A stretch of 63,671 nucleotides of DNA. Origin: Leptospira sp. (lineage in GTDB: Bacteria > Spirochaetota > Leptospiria > Leptospirales > Leptospiraceae). How positions within the stretch are numbered: the first letter of the stretch is position 1; every line of letters starts with the position of its first letter. The stretch covers positions 1 to 63,671 of the forward strand of contig JAPZRK010000071.1 in assembly GCA_027531445.1 (NCBI GenBank). The letters are read 5' to 3'. Below the pieces are notes generated by a model, which saw only the letters and a program-made list of their open reading frames with translations, made no database searches and was not told the origin of the DNA. Both the position numbers and the translations under genes were made by a program. This document shows, piece after piece, positions 34,424 through 43,796 of the stretch.

Positions 34424-34576
34424 TTGTGTCCTTTTAAGTAAGAGTGCGTTAGAAATTTTAAGCTAGGAGAGATAGTGGCGAAGAAAAACATGGATATGGT
34501 AAGATTAAAATAACATCCTGATTTTCTTCTCTACTCTTTTTTTTAAATACACGATAGTTAAAGTAAGTACAAATCT

Positions 34577-36178
34577 ATGTCCGAAATACAACCTGATCAA
34601 AATTCATCCAATCAGCCGAAAAGAGTTCTTTCTGCCGGTTCAAAGTATACGTTTCTTTTTGCTTCTTGGGTATTCCTCTCCGCTTTTTCCTTTTATCTCG
34701 GAATGAATCTAATGGCGAAGGAATCTGATACCGTCTCACTTAAGAATGTTTCTTCTTCAGCTGGACAAACAGTGGAGGCAGTTGCCTCAGAAACACCTTC
34801 CATGGAAATACCGAAACCAGACGAAACCTCAAATGATGCGGATTCAACTTCACCAGTCTCAAACACGGAAAATGTAAATCCAACTATAGTCTCTGACGAA
34901 AAACCGGCAGATTTTGTAGCAGATGAGCGCGTTTCCTTTCGCGCTTCGGCGTGGTCAACAGATTGGACTGCAATGAAAAAAACGGTTCATTTGTACAATG
35001 AGATCCATCCATTTATCTATACCTTGCGCGGCGGCCTTTCAAATAACGGTGAGCTCATCTCTTCATGGTCACAAACATCAAGAAAGGAGAGAGTTGCTGA
35101 ATTACGTGCCTTAAATCCAAAAGTAAAGATCATTCCAACGATCTTCCGTTGGGAAAATCCGAAAGAAAAGATCCAAGAAAATATTGGAATGGGTGGTCGG
35201 ACTGACATTCGTGATAAACACATTCAAATCATTGTAAACGAAGTATTAACTTATGGATACGATGGAATCGATATCGACTACGAAGGGATGAGTTGTGATA
35301 AAAAGGAAAAGTTTGAAGAATTTTTCGCTCTTCTTGCCAAAGAAATACACAAACACGGAAAGATGATTTCTGTAGCAGTACATCCCAAAACACCTTCTGA
35401 TAAAAAGAAGGAAATGCATTGCAAAGGCCTCGCAAAACCAATCCAACTTGATTTCCGAGAAAATTGGCGAGGTCCAACAACTCATGACTATGCATTTCTT
35501 GCAAAACATGCAGATCGCGTTAAGATTATGGCTTATGAGTTACATCCAAGAAAGTATCATAACCCAGGTCCTGGTCCCCAAGCACCAAACGTTTGGTTAA
35601 AAGATATCATCGCTTATGCGAAAAAACGTGTACCCACAGCAAAGCTATATATGGCCATACCGACTTATGGATATGACTGGGCACTCAATTGCAAAGCTTC
35701 AGCGAAAGCGGTATATCATTCTGATGTAATACGAATTCGAAGTGGCGCACATAAGAAGCACCAACCAACAGATATCAATCAAATTATTCTAGCTGAAAAT
35801 AAAGTAGCGAATTGGAGAAACTTATCAAAGTTCAGCGATATTCATAAAGGGCGTGCTTATGAAGATCCTACTTTATGGTATTCCAGTGGTGGTTGTGACC
35901 GAGTCGCTTTTTATATGAATCGCAAAGCCTTTGAAGAAAAAATGAGTCTACTGCGTAAATATGATTTGGGTGGATTTTCATTTTGGCAACTTGTCACAGA
36001 CAACGATCCAGAAATCAACGACTATCTAAGTTTACTTGTGCAAGGTAAACTTCCAGCGGTAGCCAAGGTTTCTGCACAAGAAATGGAGGAACTGATGAAC
36101 CCAAAAAAGAAAGAGGAAGAGGTGGAACCTGTCAAAGTTTCGAAAATCAAATCGAAAACAGGAACCAAACAATTATAA
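34577..36178 (+). CDS. Membrane-anchored glycoside hydrolase family 18 protein
   Basis: A 533-residue protein with one N-terminal membrane helix (YTFLFASWVFLSAFSFYL, about residues 26-43), a Ser/Thr/Pro-rich linker (to about 115), and a GH18 TIM barrel (about 118-480). The catalytic motif is GYDGIDIDYEG (near 230-240), with Asp-x-Asp-x-Glu intact; KIMAYELHPRKYHNPGPGP and YMAIPTYGYDW are typical of the YaaH/spore-germination branch. The last 40 residues are lysine-rich. Relatives act on peptidoglycan or chitin-like sugars; being tethered with the domain probably in the periplasm, peptidoglycan is the better guess. It is followed by tsaC after 6 bases. Confidence 0.9.
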   Translation: MSEIQPDQNSSNQPKRVLSAGSKYTFLFASWVFLSAFSFYLGMNLMAKESDTVSLKNVSSSAGQTVEAVASETPSMEIPKPDETSNDADSTSPVSNTENVNPTIVSDEKPADFVADERVSFRASAWSTDWTAMKKTVHLYNEIHPFIYTLRGGLSNNGELISSWSQTSRKERVAELRALNPKVKIIPTIFRWENPKEKIQENIGMGGRTDIRDKHIQIIVNEVLTYGYDGIDIDYEGMSCDKKEKFEEFFALLAKEIHKHGKMISVAVHPKTPSDKKKEMHCKGLAKPIQLDFRENWRGPTTHDYAFLAKHADRVKIMAYELHPRKYHNPGPGPQAPNVWLKDIIAYAKKRVPTAKLYMAIPTYGYDWALNCKASAKAVYHSDVIRIRSGAHKKHQPTDINQIILAENKVANWRNLSKFSDIHKGRAYEDPTLWYSSGGCDRVAFYMNRKAFEEKMSLLRKYDLGGFSFWQLVTDNDPEINDYLSLLVQGKLPAVAKVSAQEMEELMNPKKKEEEVEPVKVSKIKSKTGTKQL

Positions 36179-36184
36179 TCTAAA

Positions 36185-37222
36185 ATGACCACCACCATTA
36201 CAAGTGATACGAGAGAGCTTGGTCGTATCATTGCCAATGGTGGTATTGTAGTCTTTCCCACAGAAACAGTCTTTGGAATTGGTGCAGCAAGCACCAACTT
36301 CCCTGCATGCAAAAGAATTTATACGATCAAAAACCGACCGATGGACAATCCGTTGATCGCACATTTTTTTTCTATCGATCAAATTCGTGAGTATTGTTAT
36401 CTAGATGAAATTTCGCAAGAGTGTTTATTGACTTTCTCACCGGGTCCATTAACTCTTGTACTCCGAAAAAGAAATGAATCTCTGTTTTCATTGGATCTGG
36501 ATACCATTGCCGTACGGATACCAGGACATAGAGAAGCGAGAGATTTGATTAGACAATCTGGAGTCCCGATTTCGGCACCTTCCGCAAATCCTTCCGGGAA
36601 ACCATCATTTACGAGAGCATCAGATGTTCATTCCTTCTATGATGGTATCGTCGATGGAATTTTATTAGGAAACGCGCCAGAAATAGGGATCGAATCAACT
36701 GTGATCGATATGACAACAAATACAAAAGTAATTTTACGCCCAGGCAAAATTACGGAAACTGATCTGAGGTCAAAATTTCCAAACGTAAATTTTCAGCTGG
36801 TTAATGTATCAAATGGTTCCCTGATTCCCGAATCACCAGAGATGACAAATAAACCGAATGCAATCAATGAGATTAGAAGTCCAGGTATGAAATACCGTCA
36901 TTATTCTCCTATCGCTAAAGTTGTGATTCTGAATCAGATAGACTTTCAAAAAACTTTTAATTCTTTCCTTTCCCAATCCTCAACAAACAAGGATTCGCTT
37001 CCCATTCTACAAAGAACTGCCTTTATCGGAAGTGGATTCTCACCTAGGGAGGGATTGGATATTTGTTTTTCTACAAATGAAGAGTATATGCAGAATTTAT
37101 ACTCCTTCTTTATTGATGCAGATAGAAATCACATCCAGATTTGTTACTGTCAATCACCCTTAGAAGATAAATACAAAGACTCTATACTCAATCGTTTGCA
37201 TAAAGCGGCAAGCAAGTCCTAG
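36185..37222 (+). CDS. tsaC: Threonylcarbamoyl-AMP synthase (Sua5/TsaC)
   Basis: A 345-residue Sua5-type enzyme that makes threonylcarbamoyl-AMP for the t6A base in tRNAs decoding ANN. The YrdC domain shows GIVVFPTETVFGIGAAS, IYTIKNRPMDNPLIAHF, PGPLTLVLRK, VRIPGH, SAPSANPSGKPSFT and GIESTVIDM. It is followed by the Sua5 linker SPGMKYRHYSPIAKV and a C-terminal domain of about 110 residues, which marks the long Sua5 form rather than the short TsaC form. The ATG is the first of the frame. It converges on sppA with 8 bases between. Confidence 0.94.
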   Translation: MTTTITSDTRELGRIIANGGIVVFPTETVFGIGAASTNFPACKRIYTIKNRPMDNPLIAHFFSIDQIREYCYLDEISQECLLTFSPGPLTLVLRKRNESLFSLDLDTIAVRIPGHREARDLIRQSGVPISAPSANPSGKPSFTRASDVHSFYDGIVDGILLGNAPEIGIESTVIDMTTNTKVILRPGKITETDLRSKFPNVNFQLVNVSNGSLIPESPEMTNKPNAINEIRSPGMKYRHYSPIAKVVILNQIDFQKTFNSFLSQSSTNKDSLPILQRTAFIGSGFSPREGLDICFSTNEEYMQNLYSFFIDADRNHIQICYCQSPLEDKYKDSILNRLHKAASKS

Positions 37223-37230
37223 TAAGCGAA

Positions 37231-38886
37231 TTACTTGATGCGAATTGGACAAAAGTAAAGAATCTTTCCAAATAGATCCGCTTCATGCAAAGCAAATACG
37301 CTTTTTGCCCAAGTTGGAATACTGGCCTGAGTAAAACGATTTAAAAATGGAATGGATGCACGCAAACTAAATTCTGGCAATTCATAGTGATAAGAAAATT
37401 GTTTTTTAGGAAATTTTTCTTTTAATTGATCAATGATATCGAGAACTCCACCTAATCGATCGACGACTTTTGTTTCAATTTTTGGTAAGTAAACCTTTCC
37501 ACCGCCCAATATCTTTAAATCGGCATCCGTCATATTCCGGCCAGATTTTACTCGTTCATAAAACTGAGATTCGACACGTTTGATTTCGGAAGTAAGATAC
37601 TGTATGGATGGTTTGGAGAGAGGAGTATATTCCGACATGATATCTCTGTAAGGATAAAAACCAATGGATTCTTTTTGTATCTTTGCTTTATTATATAACT
37701 TTTTCAAATTTGCTCTGATCATAACGGCACCGATTGAGCCCGTAATACAAACGGGTGAAGCCGTAATTGTTTCTGCGGCTGATCCGATATAATATCCACC
37801 ACTCGCCGCTGTATCTTTGAAATAGGCAAAAACTGGTTTTGTTTCTCTGACTTTTTTAATTTCTTTATAGAGCAATTCGGAGTGGAATGCCGAACCTCCG
37901 GGTGAATTGATCTCCAAAATTATGGCTCCAATCTTTTTGTCTTCACCCAACTCTTTGATAAGCTCGATTGTTGGATATGCTTCAATTTTACCTAACTCTC
38001 TTTCCGTATTTGAATATTCTCCTGAACTGATAGCTCCTGTTAGTGGAATGACGGAAATGATAGGGGACCTTCGTGAAAAGAATCGAAATACTCGTTTGGT
38101 GTTTAATGTGTTGATATCTCCTTCATTTAGGCACTTTTCGGGAGAAACAAAAAAATCATCCTTTGAAAGCTCACTTTTTGCAAAACCGGATTGGACAAGC
38201 ATCGAACTCGTCAAAATCGGGAAATAAAATGCTTTTTTATCTAATTTACCATCTAACGTGATCACATTCAAAATCTTATTTTGTAAATCGAGAACAAGTT
38301 CGGAAAGATTGTTTCGAGCCTCTTTAGAAAAGCTAGAACGCGTAAAACTTTCAGCAAAGGATTTAAACGGTCCACTTGCATAGGATTCTACTTGTACTCC
38401 CCAGTGTTTCAAAAAATCTCCATAAAAAGTAGGCTCTGCTGAGGGTAAGGTTAATTGAAACTCGGAGTCCGCATTGAGATAGACGTTGTTGCAAGCAGAA
38501 AGGAGGATTAGGGTTCCCAGACTTCCTTCTTTTGCAAATCCATCGACAACGACTTCACATTCGTTTTGTAAAAATTTGAGTTCTTCCATCACCTCCCAAG
38601 CGTCGCCCAAAGTCCAGTCGAGTGGAGGGAGAAATATTTTTAGATTCTTAAGTTGGCGAAGTTTTCTGAGGGAACGAAGAGTTAAAAGAAAATCAAGTCT
38701 TGTGACCGAGGTGTTTTTTCCACGAATCTTGCGAACTAGAAAAGATTGATTCGCGGTTTCGAAATAAGAGGGAAACTCCCAATGTAATATTGTTTTTTTG
38801 CGCAATAAAAAAGTCCTTAGACTTAGATAAAAAAAATAAAGCAGGCGAATGGGTAAAAAAATGAATTGGAAAATAATACGTAACAA
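37231..38886 (-). CDS. sppA: Signal peptide peptidase SppA, long two-domain type
   Basis: A 551-residue S49 protease of the E. coli 67-kDa type, with two homologous halves. I start it at the TTG at 38886 because GAGGGG stands 7 bases upstream; farther starts overlap uvrA. A hydrophobic anchor (LRIIFQFIFLPIRLLYFFYL) follows. The first half supplies the general-base lysine in GPFKSFAESF; the second half supplies the serine in DTAASGGYYIG after INSPGGSAFHSELL. Such peptidases cut leftover signal peptides in the membrane. The call of the start leaves a 70-base divergent promoter region before uvrA. Confidence 0.93.
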   Translation of the reverse strand: MLRIIFQFIFLPIRLLYFFYLSLRTFLLRKKTILHWEFPSYFETANQSFLVRKIRGKNTSVTRLDFLLTLRSLRKLRQLKNLKIFLPPLDWTLGDAWEVMEELKFLQNECEVVVDGFAKEGSLGTLILLSACNNVYLNADSEFQLTLPSAEPTFYGDFLKHWGVQVESYASGPFKSFAESFTRSSFSKEARNNLSELVLDLQNKILNVITLDGKLDKKAFYFPILTSSMLVQSGFAKSELSKDDFFVSPEKCLNEGDINTLNTKRVFRFFSRRSPIISVIPLTGAISSGEYSNTERELGKIEAYPTIELIKELGEDKKIGAIILEINSPGGSAFHSELLYKEIKKVRETKPVFAYFKDTAASGGYYIGSAAETITASPVCITGSIGAVMIRANLKKLYNKAKIQKESIGFYPYRDIMSEYTPLSKPSIQYLTSEIKRVESQFYERVKSGRNMTDADLKILGGGKVYLPKIETKVVDRLGGVLDIIDQLKEKFPKKQFSYHYELPEFSLRASIPFLNRFTQASIPTWAKSVFALHEADLFGKILYFCPIRIK

Positions 38887-38956
38887 TTGGTGTCCCCTCA
38901 ACTTCCCATCTCTTAAAATTCTTTTCAGAATGAAAGAGGAAAACATATTGTAAGAT

Positions 38957-41857
38957 GTGGAATCTTTCATTCGAATACGCGGCGCTCGTGAACATAATCT
39001 AAAAAATGTCAATTTAGACATCCCCAGGGACAAATTAATTGTTGTGACCGGGCTTTCCGGTTCCGGCAAATCAAGTTTGGCCTTTGATACCATTTACGCT
39101 GAGGGGCAAAGGCGTTATGTGGAATCACTATCTAGTTATGCGAGACAATTTTTGGGTCAAATGGAAAAACCTGAAGTTGATCTAATCGAAGGGCTTTCAC
39201 CAGCCATTTCCATTGAACAAAAAACAACACACCGTAATCCGAGGTCTACCGTAGGAACAGTTACAGAAATTTATGATTATTTGAGACTTTTATATGCTCG
39301 CGTTGGCAAACCCCATTGTCCTAAATGTGGGACAGCGATCACATCGCTATCTGTTGACCAAATCACTGATCGGATCAATTTATTTCCAGAAGGTACAAAA
39401 TTACAACTTCTCGCGCCAGTCATCCAAGGAAAAAAGGGCGAACATAGGGAAGTATTGGAAAAATACAAAAAAGAAGGCTTCAATCGCGTTCGAGTAAATG
39501 GAGAAATTTATACACTTGAGGATGAAATTCCTCTTAAGAAAAATTTCAAAGCAAACATTGATATTGTGGTAGATCGCATTGTTATGAAATCAGGCATTCA
39601 ATCCAGATTGTCGGACTCAGTTGAAACTGCCTTAAAAACTGGTGATGGCATTCTCATTGTTGAAGATGGAGAAAAGGATCACCTTTATTCTCAAAAACTT
39701 TCTTGTCCCAAATGTGATAATGTATCTATACCGGAACTTAGTCCCAGATTGTTTTCATTCAATTCACCTTTTGGAGCTTGTGACAACTGTGATGGATTAG
39801 GTGCAATTCTCGAATTTGATGAAAACCTACTAGTCAGTGAAGAAGAATCATCTCTCGCCGATGGTTGTATCGAAGCATGGGGTGGAGCAAAATCAAACAG
39901 CTATTGGTACATGGCAACCATTACAGCCATCTCCAAAAAGCTAAAGTTCAATTTGAATACACCCTGGAAAAACCTTTCTCCAAAGATACAACAGACGATT
40001 CTTTATGGAGATGAATCCATCCAGATCGACTACGATTTTCGAGGAGCGAATTCTCATTATGAATTTTCGAAAAATTTTGAAGGAGTCATTCCGAACCTTC
40101 GAAGAAGGTATAAAGAAACCAAATCGGATTCTATGCGCCAGTGGTATGAAACATTTATGACCAACCACGATTGTGACGTATGTAAAGGCAAAAGACTACG
40201 TCCCGAAGCACTAGCAGTTAAAGTGAACGGTATTAGTATTGATCAATATACTGGATTTAGTATATCGAAAGCTTTGGATTTTTCAAAACAAGTTAAATGG
40301 GTAGGTGCCGACGAGGTGATCAGTCGTCCCATTCTAAAGGAAATTTTACAACGTTTGAATTTTTTAAACGATGTCGGAGTTGGTTATCTGAATTTGAGCA
40401 GATCAGCTGGAACACTTTCTGGTGGAGAAATGCAACGAATTCGATTGGCGACACAAATTGGATCTCGCCTAATGGGTGTACTGTATATATTGGATGAACC
40501 ATCCATTGGTCTACATCAAAGAGACAATTCTAAGCTTGTAACCACTTTAAAAGGGTTACGAAATTTAGGAAATACTGTGCTAGTCGTCGAACATGACAAA
40601 GAGACGATGGAGGAAGCTGATTTTATTATTGATATGGGACCAGGTGCTGGTGTTCACGGAGGTGAAATCGTTGCTTTTGGTACACCTGACGAAATCAAAA
40701 AGAATCCAAACTCAGTGACAGGAAAGTTTCTTTCTGGCGTCTCTAGAATACTAATGCCAGAAAAGAGGCGTACTGGTAGCGGAAATTTTCTAAAAATAAT
40801 TGGTGCTTCACATAACAATCTAAAGAACATTGATGTGGAAATTCCACTTGGAACAATGACTGTGGTTACTGGAGTTTCAGGATCTGGAAAATCAACACTC
40901 ATCAACGAGATTCTGTATAAAGAACTAGCAAGCTCAATTCAAGGATCAAAGCTAGTGCCTGGAAAACACAAAAAGATCCAAGGTAAGGAACACCTAGATA
41001 AAGTAATTAATATTGATCAATCAGCGATTGGAAGAACTCCAAGATCAAATCCTGCAACGTATACTGGATTGTTTACTTTCATACGAGAGCTTTTTAGTGG
41101 TTTGGAAGAAGCGAAAGTAAGGGGTTATGGACCGGGACGTTTTAGCTTTAATGTTTCCGGAGGAAGGTGTGAAAAGTGCGAAGGAGACGGCATACTAAAA
41201 ATTGAAATGCACTTCCTTCCTGATATCTACGTTGAATGTGAGGTTTGTAAGGGCAAACGATACAACCGCGAAACTTTGGAAGTGAAATATAAAGGAAAAA
41301 ATATTTCAGATGTATTGGAAATGACAGTAGAGGAAGCAGTTATCTTTTTTGAAATGATACCTTCACTGAAACGAAAGTTAGAAACACTTATGGATGTTGG
41401 CTTAGGCTATATCAAGTTAGGACAGGCCGCCACAACGTTCTCTGGAGGAGAAGCACAACGGATCAAACTTTCAACAGAGCTATCTAAAAGACCGACAGGA
41501 AAGACTCTTTACATTTTAGATGAACCGACTACAGGTTTGCATTTTGAAGATATACAAAAACTTTTGCAAGTGCTTCAAGTTCTAGTCGAGAAAGGAAACT
41601 CCATGGTGATCATTGAACACAATTTAGATGTGATCAAAGCCGCAGACTACTTGATTGATATCGGACCTGAAGGAGGTGAAGGAGGTGGTCTTGTCATTGC
41701 AAAAGGAACACCGGAAGCAGTTGCGGAAGTAAAAGAATCATTTACGGGGCAGTATCTCAAGAAAGTCCTTGCAGAGGAAAAAGCACTCGATTCGAAAGTA
41801 AAACAGAGCGAAGCCAAAAAGGAAGCCGATAAAAAAACAAAGCATAAAAAGCCATGA
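38957..41857 (+). CDS. uvrA: Excinuclease ABC subunit A
   Basis: A 966-residue UvrA, the damage sensor of nucleotide excision repair. It begins IRIRGAREHNLKNVNLDIPR, the standard N-terminus. It has two ABC modules with Walker A motifs GLSGSGKS (near 34) and GVSGSGKS (near 640). Zinc fingers are CPKCGTAI-type and CDNCDG/CDVCKG in the first, and CEKCEGDG and CEVCKGKRY in the second. Signatures are LSGGEMQRIRLATQIGS and FSGGEAQRIKLSTELS. A Lys-rich tail ends the protein. The start is a GTG at 38957; no strong ribosome site is visible. Its stop overlaps the next gene's start (ATGA). Confidence 0.97.
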   Translation: MESFIRIRGAREHNLKNVNLDIPRDKLIVVTGLSGSGKSSLAFDTIYAEGQRRYVESLSSYARQFLGQMEKPEVDLIEGLSPAISIEQKTTHRNPRSTVGTVTEIYDYLRLLYARVGKPHCPKCGTAITSLSVDQITDRINLFPEGTKLQLLAPVIQGKKGEHREVLEKYKKEGFNRVRVNGEIYTLEDEIPLKKNFKANIDIVVDRIVMKSGIQSRLSDSVETALKTGDGILIVEDGEKDHLYSQKLSCPKCDNVSIPELSPRLFSFNSPFGACDNCDGLGAILEFDENLLVSEEESSLADGCIEAWGGAKSNSYWYMATITAISKKLKFNLNTPWKNLSPKIQQTILYGDESIQIDYDFRGANSHYEFSKNFEGVIPNLRRRYKETKSDSMRQWYETFMTNHDCDVCKGKRLRPEALAVKVNGISIDQYTGFSISKALDFSKQVKWVGADEVISRPILKEILQRLNFLNDVGVGYLNLSRSAGTLSGGEMQRIRLATQIGSRLMGVLYILDEPSIGLHQRDNSKLVTTLKGLRNLGNTVLVVEHDKETMEEADFIIDMGPGAGVHGGEIVAFGTPDEIKKNPNSVTGKFLSGVSRILMPEKRRTGSGNFLKIIGASHNNLKNIDVEIPLGTMTVVTGVSGSGKSTLINEILYKELASSIQGSKLVPGKHKKIQGKEHLDKVINIDQSAIGRTPRSNPATYTGLFTFIRELFSGLEEAKVRGYGPGRFSFNVSGGRCEKCEGDGILKIEMHFLPDIYVECEVCKGKRYNRETLEVKYKGKNISDVLEMTVEEAVIFFEMIPSLKRKLETLMDVGLGYIKLGQAATTFSGGEAQRIKLSTELSKRPTGKTLYILDEPTTGLHFEDIQKLLQVLQVLVEKGNSMVIIEHNLDVIKAADYLIDIGPEGGEGGGLVIAKGTPEAVAEVKESFTGQYLKKVLAEEKALDSKVKQSEAKKEADKKTKHKKP

Positions 41858-42825
41858 ATGTCATTTATGAATCCTTAGTTAGGTTCTTCGCAAACGGTGT
41901 CGATGGAGATATGTACAAAGAGTTAAAACCCGTTTTGATTAAGGAAAGTATATTCCCTAATCATAAAGATCTAATAGACAAAGGTGCGATCGTAAATTTT
42001 CAAAAGAATCTACAGATGATCAGTGCTATGCCAAATGGTATCCATCTCGCTTTGGCAATGATGGTAGAGGTAAATGTATCGGGCGGAATACTGCTTGCAG
42101 GCAATGAGTCCAAAACAAAATATCTGTTAGATCGATTTGGTCGAGACAGTTCGATTCTTGCAACTGGAGTTTCAGAGCCTGGTTGGGAAGGGAGTCTTCG
42201 AAAATTAAAATCCTCAATCGATAGTGATTTTTTTTTAAATGGAACGAAATCATTCATAACAAATGGAGCGAGTGCAAATTCTGTATTTTGGGTAGTACCG
42301 GTGGGTGATACATTTCCAGTGTATTGCATAAATAAGGAGCAACACAATGACAGTCTTTCCATGGAAGTAATTTATACCACTTTTGTAAAAAATGTGAATC
42401 ATCTAAAGATGACTGCGGTGGACCTTCGCTTGTCACAATCCGATATGGTATTGAATGATTACTCCAATTTGGGTGTAGAGCTTCGCTTGAAGGAAATGTT
42501 TGGCCTTATCTCTATACTTCTAGGATTTACCCAAAGCCTTCCATTTTTTATGACAGATACTCTTTTTTTAAGAGTGTGGGAAGAATTGAAACAATTTAGA
42601 GACAATGTGTCACAGAATCTAACGCATAATTATTATTTGCAAGTCCTAGAAGAAGCCTTCCCGTTTCCAACCAATGCTTTGTTACAAAGATTATGTGAAA
42701 TCTATGAGATTACGGAAATGAAAGATTTGACCAAAGTCAATCCCGACTTTGGTATATTCCTCTGGGATGATCATTTAACGAGGTATCTTACTCAGAAAAA
42801 AATGAGAAACATTAGGAAAACCTAA
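41854..42825 (+). CDS. Degenerate acyl-CoA dehydrogenase-like protein
   Basis: A 323-residue protein whose middle matches acyl-CoA dehydrogenases: ILATGVSEPGWEGSLRKLKS and FLNGTKSFITNGASANSVFW align with the FAD-binding 'it EpgaGSd...' and 'l.G.K.fitnG..Ad'. The normal C-terminal helical domain with the catalytic Glu and the FAD-binding 'Q..GG.G' cannot be found; the end is divergent and the whole is shorter than the usual 380 residues. It may bind flavin or acyl groups without full activity. Its ATG overlaps the uvrA stop, so the two are translationally coupled, an odd pairing. It overlaps the CDF gene by 4 bases, tail to tail. Confidence 0.72.
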   Translation: MNVIYESLVRFFANGVDGDMYKELKPVLIKESIFPNHKDLIDKGAIVNFQKNLQMISAMPNGIHLALAMMVEVNVSGGILLAGNESKTKYLLDRFGRDSSILATGVSEPGWEGSLRKLKSSIDSDFFLNGTKSFITNGASANSVFWVVPVGDTFPVYCINKEQHNDSLSMEVIYTTFVKNVNHLKMTAVDLRLSQSDMVLNDYSNLGVELRLKEMFGLISILLGFTQSLPFFMTDTLFLRVWEELKQFRDNVSQNLTHNYYLQVLEEAFPFPTNALLQRLCEIYEITEMKDLTKVNPDFGIFLWDDHLTRYLTQKKMRNIRKT

Positions 42826-43796
42826 TGTTTGTGACTATGATGGCCGTGACCATGGTGTACATGCAAGTTGGGATCTTCCTTTTCCAGTAGCTCTATTTTG
42901 GACAAATTGGATAAGAGTCCTACACTTACTAGTTCTACGGAAATGTAAGGGATTCCAAAATGCGATTTTGCTACTTTATGAATTTCTAAGGTTAAAAAAT
43001 CTCGATTCGCCTCATCTTCAGTAACTGCCTGCAATTCAATTGTAAATACGCCTGAAGTCAATTTTCTCACTTTAAACATAGAAATAGACTTTAAGCCCTT
43101 TAAACTTTGAACATGATTTAAGAAGTGTTCTTTATCAAATTCTTCGGGATACGCTTCGAGCAGAATTTCTATGCTTTCCTTTAGGATTGAATAAGACGAT
43201 CGCAAAATGAACAGACCAATAAAAATGCTGAGAATACTATCAATGATAAGGATCTCAGTCCATTGTATGATAAATGCCCCAATTATAACAGCAACAGTTC
43301 CCAATAAATCACTTAATACATGTAAATATGCACTTTTTAAATTAAGACTTTCCTTGCTGACTTTAAAAAGCAAAGCCACTGAACAAAGATTGATCACAAG
43401 ACCGATCAATGAATAACTTAACATAGAATCTGTATGAATCGGTTCAGAAGATAGAATTCGGATGTAACTTTCATACAATATAAAGATTGCAATCCCTACG
43501 AGAAGTAGGCTGTTCGCAAGAGCGGCTAAAACTTCAATGCGATGATATCCAAAAGGGAACTTGGAATTCGCTTTTTTTGCAGACAGTATGATCGCTAAAA
43601 AGGAAATCATATGAGCAAAAATATCGGTAGCAATATGGCCTGCATCGGCAAACAATGCTAGGCTTCCTGATTCCCTAGAGCCCACCCATTCAATGATAAA
43701 AATGGCGACAGATAAAAAACCAGAAATACCTAGAAACGTTAATAGTTTCTTTCGCTTTCTAGATTTAGAATGGTGTAGTTCGAAAGATTCTGTCAT
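42822..43796 (-). CDS. Cation diffusion facilitator (zinc exporter type)
   Basis: A 324-residue CDF transporter with six helices. The metal site pairs are ADAGHIATDIFAH (helix 2) and YLHVLSDLLG (helix 5); each gives His-x3-Asp, the set typical of Zn2+/Cd2+ exporters. A cytosolic C-terminal domain follows, and the tail is histidine-rich (LHVHHGHGHHSHKH), which may bind metal. Members export Zn2+ against H+. Its ATG overlaps the stop of the OmpA-like gene, so it is the last cistron of a three-gene unit with two envelope proteins. Confidence 0.93.
   Translation of the reverse strand: MTESFELHHSKSRKRKKLLTFLGISGFLSVAIFIIEWVGSRESGSLALFADAGHIATDIFAHMISFLAIILSAKKANSKFPFGYHRIEVLAALANSLLLVGIAIFILYESYIRILSSEPIHTDSMLSYSLIGLVINLCSVALLFKVSKESLNLKSAYLHVLSDLLGTVAVIIGAFIIQWTEILIIDSILSIFIGLFILRSSYSILKESIEILLEAYPEEFDKEHFLNHVQSLKGLKSISMFKVRKLTSGVFTIELQAVTEDEANRDFLTLEIHKVAKSHFGIPYISVELVSVGLLSNLSKIELLEKEDPNLHVHHGHGHHSHKH

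Noticed and set aside
34424..34576. A preQ1 riboswitch before the YhhQ-type transporter gene.
   Set aside because: The gap lacks the stem and A-rich tail pattern of known preQ1 motifs; only scattered short matches are present.
38887..38956. A LexA/SOS box before uvrA.
   Set aside because: I find no TTTG-N5-CAAA type site; only a weak ATTCT/AGAAT palindrome.
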